A stretch of 64,000 nt of DNA from Mesorhizobium sp. (GTDB taxonomy: Bacteria; Pseudomonadota; Alphaproteobacteria; Rhizobiales; Rhizobiaceae): contig NZ_SUGA01000002.1 of NCBI RefSeq assembly GCF_004963255.1, forward strand, positions 1 to 64,000, read 5' to 3'. Shown piece after piece: positions 1 through 7,462 of this stretch. Made by a program: the position numbers and the translations under genes. The stretch's first letter is position 1. Every line of letters begins with the position of its first letter. The notes below the pieces were generated by a model. That model did no database searches and had not been told where the DNA came from. It saw only the letters and a list, made by a program, of their open reading frames with translations.

Positions 1-26
1 GCTGCCGCTCCGGGTCAAGCGTAAGG

Positions 27-491
27 TCAAGTCCAGACACAAGCCGATCTCCGATCCCAATACAGGATCGGCAACCTCACAGATCGCGACCACTCCCGAA
101 AGGTGGTCAGGAAACACCGCTTACAAGATTCAAGCTGATCTGCCCACTCTGCTGACAACGCCCCCAGTGCAGATAGTTCGTTGCTCCTGGTCTCGAGGGA
201 CCGCTCAAAGTCCAGAAGCTTGCTTTCAAAGTTCGAAACGGATTCGAGCGCGGTGGGGAGATTTGGGTCAAGCAAGTCGCCGATTGAAAATCCGGCCAAG
301 GGATCAGCGGCGATCGGTGCAAGCTCAAAATCCGAAAAGGCCTGCCTCTCAGCTCGGACCCTGTCAAGCACCTTTTCATTAATAGCAACCGGAACGCCTG
401 AATATACTTTAATCGCTTTCGTCGCCAAATCGAAGAAGTCTTTGACGGTTCCCAATAATGTTTTCCAGAAGCTAAGCTTGTTATCCGACAC
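27..491 (-). CDS. Hypothetical helical protein, second gene of an island pair
   Basis: This is a 154-residue protein of unknown function and matches no family I recognise. It starts at GTG (MSDNKLSFWK), 11 bases after the stop of the upstream secreted-protein gene, so the two are probably co-transcribed. A GAGAG-type ribosome site lies just before the start. The N-terminal 40 residues are amphipathic (LLGTVKDFFDLATKAIKVY), the middle is acidic, and the tail is rich in Arg, Trp and Cys. The base composition is less GC-rich than that of the core genes further right, and it lies inside the presumed integrated element. A pairing with the secreted neighbour, such as chaperone, immunity protein or partner subunit, is possible but unproven. 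Confidence 0.55.
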   Translation of the reverse strand: MSDNKLSFWKTLLGTVKDFFDLATKAIKVYSGVPVAINEKVLDRVRAERQAFSDFELAPIAADPLAGFSIGDLLDPNLPTALESVSNFESKLLDFERSLETRSNELSALGALSAEWADQLESCKRCFLTTFREWSRSVRLPILYWDRRSACVWT

Positions 492-502
492 CTAGCTCTC
501 TC

Positions 503-1873
503 TTATTTCGCCACAAGCACCGAGAGCCGCGCCTCTGCGTGCTGCATGACCCTTCGCATAGCTAAGACAGCTTCATCCAACGTCTCGAGACCGAGCAACT
601 GCAATGACGTCTGATCACGATAGGCTTCCCACCATGCCCGAATGCCGGAGGACGGCAAATCCACTGGGCAGTTCTGACGTTCCGCACAGTAGACGACATT
701 AGCCCGATCTTCCTCAGATCTCAGCTCTTCGACACCTACTACCTGCCGGGCAGCGCAGATTGAGTTGCCGTTCTTATCAGTCGCCACACGGGTAGTAGCT
801 TTCCCAATGGACTGATCCAAGTTGAAGCTGATTTTCACCATTTCCAGGAAATACGTCCCATCTCTGTCCTCAACAGGAACGAGCAAGTAGCTCTGAGAGT
901 CGCTTGAAAATTTCTCAAGGTCAAACTCTAAAAACCCCTTATCTCCGTAGTAAAAATTGACGCTATGCTCCGAGACCCAATCAACACCACCACATTTGCT
1001 ATCAACCGGCCCAAGTATATAGTCGCACGATACCTCCACAACGTTTTCTTCTAGAATGCTCTCAACTATCTTCGAGGGGTTCCCACCTTTTAAAACGTCG
1101 TAGAGCCCGCTATATGTGAAGCACGTATCAGCATCTTCGGTAAGCGGGATTTCCATCTTTCGGAAAGCAGACACGATTTCAATCTTAGATTTCTCTATAG
1201 ATTTCTGATCGACGTAACGGGAAATTGCGGACACAATCGACTGATACTGCAAGAAGTACCAGGCCTTATTCGCATAGTCGCGCTTCAACCCTTGCTCTCG
1301 CCTCATAAACTCTTCAGTTAATTCCATGGACATAAGAATGTCAAAAGATAGCGATGAAACCCCCGATATAAAAGAGTATTTTGCCTTGTTGTACGAGGCG
1401 CTTATACCGATAACATCCTCCATAACTCCGGAAACATCTCCTTTGATACTTTCAATTTCATGTTGAATTTGTCTAATATATTCGGCCTTTAACTCAGGAG
1501 GCGCCGAACTGATGCGGCTAAGGCCCCTCGCGATGGTCTGAACACGCGCTTGCGAAGCGGTGAGCTTCCGTCTCACTTCTCGATTGGGAAGTTCACGCAT
1601 CTCGTCGATGAGACTGCGCTCCATCTTTTCCATTTGCTCGGACAGCAGCAGAATGCTTCTTTGCAGGCTTTCTTGATTCTTCAAAACCTGATCGAGCTTT
1701 AGGTTTATGGCATCGAAGTTGAGTTTGATCCACTCGGAATTATCGCCGCCACCGCCGAGCGAACGTAGGAAAGAAATTACTCCTAATGCCTCCTGAACTT
1801 GTGCCAAAGCAGGTTTTGCGCTCGCTAGCGCGAATATAATGAACCAGGCCAGCACCAAGCAGCGAAGACGCAC
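503..1873 (-). CDS. Secreted coiled-coil protein of unknown function
   Basis: I choose the GTG at 1873 as start because GGAGG sits 6-7 bases before it. An ATG-type extension to 1903 has no such site. The 456-residue product begins with a classical signal peptide (VRLRCLVLAWFIIFALASA, then KPALAQ) that probably ends at ALA-Q. Residues about 35-150 form long helices and coiled coil (KLDQVLKNQESLQRSILLLS and the following heptads). The C-terminal half is mixed, with several cysteines (CFTY, CDYI, CGGVDW, CAERQNC) suggesting disulfides in the periplasm. No family is recognised. The gene is AT-rich compared with the rest of the window, consistent with horizontal acquisition. A helical pore-former or a surface protein are only guesses. 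Confidence 0.65.
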   Translation of the reverse strand: MRLRCLVLAWFIIFALASAKPALAQVQEALGVISFLRSLGGGGDNSEWIKLNFDAINLKLDQVLKNQESLQRSILLLSEQMEKMERSLIDEMRELPNREVRRKLTASQARVQTIARGLSRISSAPPELKAEYIRQIQHEIESIKGDVSGVMEDVIGISASYNKAKYSFISGVSSLSFDILMSMELTEEFMRREQGLKRDYANKAWYFLQYQSIVSAISRYVDQKSIEKSKIEIVSAFRKMEIPLTEDADTCFTYSGLYDVLKGGNPSKIVESILEENVVEVSCDYILGPVDSKCGGVDWVSEHSVNFYYGDKGFLEFDLEKFSSDSQSYLLVPVEDRDGTYFLEMVKISFNLDQSIGKATTRVATDKNGNSICAARQVVGVEELRSEEDRANVVYCAERQNCPVDLPSSGIRAWWEAYRDQTSLQLLGLETLDEAVLAMRRVMQHAEARLSVLVAK

Positions 1874-2093
1874 CTCTGTTCCTCCAACATCTGCACCGTA
1901 CACACCAACCCAACATTCGCAAGTGCTAACTTAAGGCTCTTCGGCTCCGATTGAACCTCGATCCCCAAACCATAGTCGCCACGGAAGCCAATACTGATCG
2001 ACCGACAGCGGGGGTTCAAAGTTTCCCGGTTTGTCCACACCTGCTCAGAACATGTGGAAAAGTTTGAAGTCTTTGATCCGCAAGATTGTCGGT

Positions 2094-2143
2094 TCGGCCT
2101 GTCACGCCGGAGGTCGCGGGTTCGAGCCCCGTCACTCGCGCCA
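2094..2143 (+). other. 3' half of tRNA-Asp(GTC): attachment-site remnant / island border
   Basis: The sequence has the anticodon arm with loop CTGTCAC (anticodon GTC), the T arm with GGTTCGAGCC, the acceptor 3' strand CACTCGC, a discriminator G and an encoded CCA. The 5' half is absent: no matching GCGAGTG acceptor strand and no TAGCTCAG-type D arm exist in the 30-45 bases upstream. This is not a functional tRNA. A 3' tRNA fragment starting at the anticodon stem is the usual direct repeat left by a tyrosine-recombinase element integrated in a tRNA gene. The geometry places the element to the left, with an intact tRNA-Asp at its far end outside the window. Confidence 0.75.
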
Positions 2144-2187
2144 TTTTTCCTTTGTGGGATCAATCGGAAAATCAGGCTTGTGCAGCG

Positions 2188-2330
2188 CGCTTTGAGGCGC
2201 ATTCCGGCTGTGTGCCTTGAATACCATTCGGCTATGGCCGCTGGCCAATTTCGGACGGCAATTCAAGGCTCTAAAAGGCCTGACGCCGCGCGAACATCGC
2301 GGCAGGTATGCCAACCGAGGGCCTTCTCGG
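2188..2330 (+). pseudogene. Remnant of an AraC-family regulator C-terminus
   Basis: Conceptual translation gives LANFGRQFKALKGLTPREHR, which matches the end of the second helix-turn-helix of AraC/XylS regulators (consensus GFGSLANFNRQF-ALKGMTPREYR). The preceding GFG segment is present in a different frame (FGYG at about 2223-2234), so at least one frameshift interrupts it, and no upstream body is visible. It lies directly after the tRNA-Asp fragment, in DNA that looks rearranged. It is too short and broken to function. Confidence 0.5.
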
Positions 2331-2382
2331 AACCATTCCAACCTTGTCCCGTTCAGCCCTCGGGTAAAACGGGAGAGATCAG

Positions 2383-2586
2383 ATGGCCGTGAGATGTCGG
2401 ATTTCCATCGACGATGAGAGGGATGTCGACGAGCTTGCCTTCCAGGAACTGCCGCGGGTCGGCGAAAGCGTGTCGATACCGGTCGAGGGAACGAACAGGG
2501 ATCTCCGCGTGCTCCGCGTCGTGCATATGCCCGGCAGCGAGCAAGGCGCAACCACGATGCTGGAACTGACCAGCAGGATTCTGTAG
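2383..2586 (+). CDS. Small hypothetical protein (67 aa)
   Basis: The ATG at 2383 is preceded by GGGAGAG at about 8 bases. The product (MAVRCRISIDDERDVDELAF...) is acidic and soluble, with no signal or membrane segment. It appears to be one small beta-rich domain (ESVSIPVEG, LRVLRVVHM, TTMLELTSRI). I do not recognise the family. Typical high-GC third positions argue that it is coding. It sits alone between an AraC relic and a short convergent peptide gene. Confidence 0.5.
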   Translation: MAVRCRISIDDERDVDELAFQELPRVGESVSIPVEGTNRDLRVLRVVHMPGSEQGATTMLELTSRIL

Positions 2587-2611
2587 CGCTATCCGAGCCC
2601 GATCGAGGAAA

Positions 2612-2710
2612 TCATTCGCCCAGGACGACGCCGGAAGCGACAATCTGGGCCGTCCGTTCGGTGAGCTTCTGCCGCTTCACGAGCGTGGGTTTTTCGTAAA
2701 ATTTCTTCAT
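2612..2710 (-). CDS. 32-residue orphan peptide with a RiPP (lasso-like) leader motif
   Basis: The short frame ATG(2710)-TGA(2612) encodes MKKFYEKPTLVKRQKLTERT followed by AQIVASGVVLGE. The pattern Y-x2-P-x-L followed by a Thr ten residues after the Leu matches the leader signature of lasso-peptide precursors (Y-x2-P-x-L-x3-G-x5-T), except that Gln replaces Gly. Short peptides of this kind occur in Hyphomicrobiales and have been labelled putative RiPP precursors; that recollection is family knowledge, not a search result. No maturation protease, RRE protein or cyclase is in the window. The possible core is only about 11 residues and lacks an Asp or Glu at positions 7-9, so a classical lasso ring is unlikely. 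No strong ribosome site is seen at the start. Confidence 0.45.
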   Translation of the reverse strand: MKKFYEKPTLVKRQKLTERTAQIVASGVVLGE

Positions 2711-2805
2711 CCTGCCGTTCCGGCGTTGCAAACCAGGAGGATGAACGCGCTCGCTTCAGGAGCGTTCCGAATGGCAAAGGTCAAGAGCGTCCAGCAGTGC
2801 CGACC

Positions 2806-3048
2806 CTACGCCGACTTCCAATCGTGCCGGTTACCGAAGAGATATTCATCGACTTCAGCAATCGTGGCTATTTCACGAAGGGGTCTATCTACCTCCGCGC
2901 CGTCAAGAGATCTAATTGCCTTTAGTGCCGCCAAGCTGCGAGCAAGATAGCGATGTCTGTCGGTCCGTCCGAGCGAGTCAAAGTCACGGCCATCGAACTT
3001 GGCGTCGCTGCGTGCCATGGCTTCAATCACAGGATTGATGGGGATCAT
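2806..3048 (-). CDS. Hypothetical protein (80 aa)
   Basis: This is a soluble 80-residue protein starting MIPINPVIEAMARSD, with a mostly helical, charged sequence and no recognisable motif. The start codon is preceded by AAGG at about 10 bases. It lies in the accessory segment between the RiPP-like peptide and the DUF1508 gene. Overlapping frames on the other strand look less protein-like. Function is unknown. Confidence 0.45.
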   Translation of the reverse strand: MIPINPVIEAMARSDAKFDGRDFDSLGRTDRHRYLARSLAALKAIRSLDGAEVDRPLREIATIAEVDEYLFGNRHDWKSA

Positions 3049-3260
3049 GGCCTAACCTTCAATTGTTCGATAGGCGTTATTGTCAGGTTTCCCGCCGTCC
3101 TTCACAATATAATCGACCTCCATGCACAATCGGCGATGCAATCATCTGCCGACCTTAGAATCGTGATCCAGCCAATAAAAAACGCAAGCGCCATAAAGTA
3201 GACCATTGCTTATCCATCAAAGTTGCGAGATATTCATTCTGCATTTTTGGAGGGGTGGAT

Positions 3261-3443
3261 ATGGCAAGTTGCAAAGATCGTAACGGTGACACTTGGGAAA
3301 TATACCAAGCATCCGATGGGTGGCGGTGGCGTAGAACAGCGTCGAATGGACGTATAGTTGGAGCTTCCAGTCAAGGCTACAATAATAGGGCCGATTGTAT
3401 CGACAATGCTCGCAGGAATGGGATGAGCTGCAATCCCACCTGA
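3261..3443 (+). CDS. DUF1508 (YegP-type) domain protein
   Basis: The 60-residue product is essentially one DUF1508 repeat. It shows the family pattern of an aromatic-rich strand (WEIYQASDGWRWRRTASNGR), then a Gly-Ser turn (IVGASSQGYNN) and a helix with conserved Asn (CIDNARRNG). Functions in this family are poorly known. I set the start at ATG 3261 because GGAGGGG lies 7 bases upstream; the GTG at 3255 would overlap that site. Three cysteines are unusual for so small a protein. It is monocistronic within accessory DNA. Confidence 0.7.
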   Translation: MASCKDRNGDTWEIYQASDGWRWRRTASNGRIVGASSQGYNNRADCIDNARRNGMSCNPT

Positions 3444-3492
3444 CATGGCCGGCCACGCCCGAGGTCAATCTTTGACTTCAGGATCCATGCAC

Positions 3493-3742
3493 TAGCGCCT
3501 TGACATCTTACAATGTCGGCATTGACGGCGCGGGTCACCGAAATGCTGGCGACCGCGCAGGCAAAACGCACCGCCGACGACTCGATGCCTTTCGCCAAAC
3601 TGCCGCCAATCCGCCGTTGAAAGCATCGCCTGCCCCGTGGTCTCGACCACCGGGCCGGCATTGACCGTGCCAAAATGCTCGGAACGGTTTTTCGTGTGAA
3701 GCAACGCGCCTTCCTCGCCGAGCGTCACGATGATGGTATTTC
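3493..3742 (-). pseudogene. Degraded duplicate of the 3' end of ribokinase
   Basis: Read on the minus strand, this stretch encodes IIVTLGEEGALLHTKNRSEH, then GTVNAGPVVETTGQA, before losing frame. These match the intact ribokinase at 4643-5572 (VIVTLGEKGALLHTKDRSEH, VNAGPVVETTGAG). Nucleotide similarity runs from about 3493 to 3742 against 4659 to 4917, with substitutions and small deletions. The ATP-site GAGD motif and the rest of the kinase are lost, so it cannot be active. Together with the intact gene it brackets the AT-rich proteasome-like gene, suggesting insertion or recombination at the 3' end of ribokinase. Confidence 0.8.
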
Positions 3743-3797
3743 CCCGTGTTCGCAAATCGCTAAGCTTCGTCGACAATCCATCGCTGGGGATATTTCC

Positions 3798-4577
3798 GTG
3801 ACTCTGGTCGCTATCACGAAATCTAAGGCATATGGCAAAATAGTTGCCTGCGCGGATACTCGAATATCCGGAGGAAGTAAATTAACAGAAGCAGGGTCAA
3901 AACTATTTCCACTTTCTATTTCCATTTATAACTCGAAAATGTCAATCATATATAGAAGAGCATTTGGGTTTGCGTTTGCAGGATCGACCCTTGTAGCTCA
4001 TTCCGTATTTTCATTCAGCTCATCAGCGCTACAGGGCCTTCGTATAAATAAAGGAGGCAAAGTACCAAGCCTCGAGGAAATAGCCAAATTTGTCGCGGTT
4101 TATGCTAAGGAATTCATCCAAGAAATTGGGGAAGTCGCTCCTGGTCAAGTGAATACCGAAATCACGATCTTCGGGTTTTGTCCCGTAACTGAGCGAGCTC
4201 GCCTATTCAAGGCCGCGCCCGAATTCCAGGCAGATCATTTTGATATGCAATTTGGAGAACTGGATTTCCAGACTGATGGAATTTGTCATTTGCTCGGATC
4301 GAAGGAGGCAGCTGCCGACTTCGTTGCGTTAGCGAAAGGCGGACGAGAGCCCGCTGAAGCAATTCAGGAAATAATTCGTTCCGAGAAATTCGCAGGAGTA
4401 GGCGGAAGCGTTCAAGTTCTAACGGTCGACGGTAGCGGGGCTAGACACCTACCCGTTTTGTATCGAACCGAGGGCGGTGGAGCAGTGCTGAAACTGCTTG
4501 GCAAGAGGATTGAAGATTATGGAAATTTGGGAGGTTGCGATTTCAGGAATGAGGCGTGGGGTGTTCTAGATGAATGA
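3798..4577 (+). CDS. Proteasome-like Ntn hydrolase (solitary)
   Basis: I place the start at GTG 3798, preceded by GGGGA at 7 bases. Upstream in-frame codons belong to the ribokinase remnant. The 259-residue product then begins (M)TLVAITKS, so removal of Met exposes Thr1. Relative to Thr1, Asp19 lies in ACADTRIS and Lys34 in GSKLFPL, closely matching Thr1, Asp17 and Lys33 of proteasome beta subunits and HslV. The strand FGFAFAGST resembles the family's internal glycine strand. An N-terminal-threonine amidase or peptidase is therefore inferred. No HslU, Mpa/ARC or alpha-subunit gene is nearby. The gene is clearly AT-richer than its neighbours, indicating recent transfer. A function in defence or peptide turnover is speculation. 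Confidence 0.6.
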   Translation: MTLVAITKSKAYGKIVACADTRISGGSKLTEAGSKLFPLSISIYNSKMSIIYRRAFGFAFAGSTLVAHSVFSFSSSALQGLRINKGGKVPSLEEIAKFVAVYAKEFIQEIGEVAPGQVNTEITIFGFCPVTERARLFKAAPEFQADHFDMQFGELDFQTDGICHLLGSKEAAADFVALAKGGREPAEAIQEIIRSEKFAGVGGSVQVLTVDGSGARHLPVLYRTEGGGAVLKLLGKRIEDYGNLGGCDFRNEAWGVLDE

Positions 4578-4642
4578 TCAAGTCACACCACCAACTTGAT
4601 GACCTTCCGAGACTTTCGATCGGCAATTGCCGGATTATCGCG

Positions 4643-5572
4643 TTATGCCCTCGCCAACAGCGCCTTGACCTCCTTGAGGGTCGGCATGGATGGCGCGGTG
4701 CCAGGTCGGGTCACCGAAATGCCGGCGACCGCGCAGGCAAAGCGCACGGCCTCCAGCGGCTCGACGCCTTTTGCCAAAGCGGCGGCAAGACCGCCGTTGA
4801 AGGCATCGCCCGCGCCCGTCGTCTCGACCACCGGGCCGGCATTGACGGCGCCGACATGCTCGGAACGGTCCTTGGTGTGCAGAAGCGCGCCCTTTTCTCC
4901 CAGCGTCACGATGACGGCCCCGACGCCCTTGACCAGCAGCGCGTCGGCGGCGCGTCGGGCGTCGTCGACCGACGATACCTTGATGCCGGTCAGCCCTTCG
5001 GCCTCGGTCTCGTTGGGCGTGACATAGTCGCAGAGCGTGTAGATGCGGTCCGGCAGGCTTGCCGCCGGCGCGGGATTGAGAATGGTCGTCACCCCTGCCC
5101 CGTGCGCGATTTCCAGCGCCCTCAAGGCCGCGTCGATCGGCTGTTCGAGCTGAGTGACGAAGACGCCGGCTGAGCCGATCAGGCCGGCATGCGCCTCGAT
5201 GTCGTCGGGCGAGATCAGCATTGCCGCGCCCGGGCTGACGATGATGGCATTGTTGCCGGTGCCTTCCTCGACGAAGATATAGGCAGCACCCGTGTAGCTG
5301 TCCGGCGTGTCGATCACGGCGCTCTTGACGCCAGCATCCCTCCAGGTCTGCTTGGCCATGTCGGCAAAGGCATCGACGCCAAGCCTGGTCAGGAAGGTGA
5401 TGTCGGCGCCAAGCTTGCCGGCCGCCACCGCCTGGTTCGAGCCCTTGCCCCCCGGCCCGAGCTTGAAGGAATTGCCGAGGATCGTCTCGCCCATGCGCGG
5501 CTGGCGATCGGCGCGATAGGCGGTGTCGGCGACGAACACACCGAGGATGACAACAGGCTTGCCGGCGGCCAT
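4643..5572 (-). CDS. rbsK: Ribokinase (PfkB family)
   Basis: The 309-residue sugar kinase is expected to phosphorylate ribose or a similar pentose with ATP in the cytoplasm. The substrate-binding GGKGSNQA is at residues 41-48. The C-terminal PfkB signature TTGAGDAFNGG has its catalytic Asp at 256. Length is normal for RbsK. The start is ATG 5572, preceded by AAGGA and only 4 bases from the stop of the FucU-type gene, so the two are translationally linked. The context with a mutarotase and an ABC sugar importer supports a role in catabolism of the imported sugar. A damaged copy of its 3' third lies 0.9 kb downstream. Confidence 0.9.
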   Translation of the reverse strand: MAAGKPVVILGVFVADTAYRADRQPRMGETILGNSFKLGPGGKGSNQAVAAGKLGADITFLTRLGVDAFADMAKQTWRDAGVKSAVIDTPDSYTGAAYIFVEEGTGNNAIIVSPGAAMLISPDDIEAHAGLIGSAGVFVTQLEQPIDAALRALEIAHGAGVTTILNPAPAASLPDRIYTLCDYVTPNETEAEGLTGIKVSSVDDARRAADALLVKGVGAVIVTLGEKGALLHTKDRSEHVGAVNAGPVVETTGAGDAFNGGLAAALAKGVEPLEAVRFACAVAGISVTRPGTAPSMPTLKEVKALLARA

Positions 5573-5576
5573 GTCC

Positions 5577-6029
5577 TTACTCCGCATCCGGCGGCACGAC
5601 ACCCTTGCGGAAGGCAAAGCAGCCATAGAAGCGGCGCTCGCCGGTCTGGATAACGCAATAGGCCTTCTTGGAGCGCTCGTAGAAAGCGTAGCGCTCGATC
5701 GAGATCATCGGCCAGGGCTTGCCCTCGGCCGCGTCGATCTCCTTCTGGACCTCCTTCTGCACCGGCGGGATCTCGTTCGGCTTGCCCACGATCTCCATGC
5801 GCGCCGCGGCATCGTTGACGAACGTATCCAGCGGATAGAGTGACAGCACCGCCTTCACCACATCGGCCGCCGTCGCATCGATGCGCAAGAGCTTGCCGAG
5901 CACGGTCTGCCGCGCCACCGAATCGGACGGGAAATTGGTGTCGGCGATGATCAGATCGTCGCCATGGCCCATCGCCCGCAGCGCCTGGAGCACGTCGGCA
6001 TTGAGCAGCGGATTGATCCCTTTGAGCAT
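5577..6029 (-). CDS. RbsD/FucU-family sugar mutarotase
   Basis: This 150-residue protein starts MLKGINPLLNADVLQALRAM and continues GHGDDLIIADTNFP, the FucU-type N-terminus with the catalytic His in GHGD. The C-terminal RRFYGCFAFRKGV is also typical. The family interconverts alpha and beta anomers of sugars (fucose for FucU, ribose for RbsD), supplying the anomer that kinases or dehydrogenases prefer. It is co-oriented with ribokinase 4 bases downstream and lies after the ABC ATPase gene. The sequence is closer to FucU than to RbsD, so the substrate may be fucose-like even though the kinase partner is RbsK-like. Confidence 0.85.
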   Translation of the reverse strand: MLKGINPLLNADVLQALRAMGHGDDLIIADTNFPSDSVARQTVLGKLLRIDATAADVVKAVLSLYPLDTFVNDAAARMEIVGKPNEIPPVQKEVQKEIDAAEGKPWPMISIERYAFYERSKKAYCVIQTGERRFYGCFAFRKGVVPPDAE

Positions 6030-6060
6030 GGTTTCCTCCCGGAAGTCTGTGTGCGGTCTG

Positions 6061-6100
6061 GAGCAATTCCAGGAAAGGCGGTTTTCCGTCCGGAATTGCG
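6061..6100. repeat. Intergenic palindromic mosaic repeat, copy 1
   Basis: An imperfect inverted repeat with ends GCAATTCC and GGAATTGC around a core with TTTTCCGT. The same unit recurs at 9220-9265, 38175-38221 and 38596-38642, with partial copies near 13893 and 38957. It lies between the ABC ATPase stop and the FucU start, within the operon, where it can form a hairpin in the mRNA. Such elements resemble the rhizobial intergenic mosaic elements. Confidence 0.8.
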
Positions 6101-6107
6101 TAAAGAT

Positions 6108-7184
<1,077 letters not shown>

Positions 7185-7270
7185 CGTCTCCCCTTTATCT
7201 TTTGCGGTGAAGCTAGCCATTGCCAGCGGCAACGGCAAGTCGGTATCTTATAGATAAAAAGCCAATCTTG

Positions 7271-7299
7271 TTGACAAGGTAATCGATTACGCGAATAGT
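7271..7299 (+). promoter_or_regulatory. Promoter with palindromic operator in its spacer
   Basis: TTGACA (7271-7276) and AATAGT (7294-7299) are separated by exactly 17 bases. The spacer contains the perfect 12-bp palindrome GTAATCGATTAC (7279-7290). This arrangement points toward the binding-protein gene, leaving a leader of about 155 bases. A repressor bound between the -35 and -10 boxes would block RNA polymerase; LacI-family regulators often recognise such palindromes with a central CG. The palindrome is symmetric, so it could also control leftward transcription of the ATPase operon. No regulator gene is in this locus, and its identity is unknown. Confidence 0.55.
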
Positions 7300-7462
7300 G
7301 GCGAGTGCCAATCCGACGCAGGCCTGTTACCCTGAAATCGGAACTCCGGCGACGCAGGGTGGGTCCCACGTCCCCGTATGATCGAGGAGAACCGTAGACG
7401 TTTGCACGTCCGAGAAATTGGCATTTCAATTCAATCGCTGTTGTTCTGGGAGGAACCTGTAG

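Noticed and set aside
1825..2202. 125-residue minus-strand frame with GASDGARTRDLRRDRPNRQS
   Set aside because: This sequence is the well-known artefact of translating a tRNA gene antisense; it overlaps the tRNA-Asp fragment.
2953..3201. 82-residue plus-strand frame opposite the 80-residue hypothetical gene
   Set aside because: Only partly overlapping, no ribosome site, and a less protein-like composition than the minus-strand frame.
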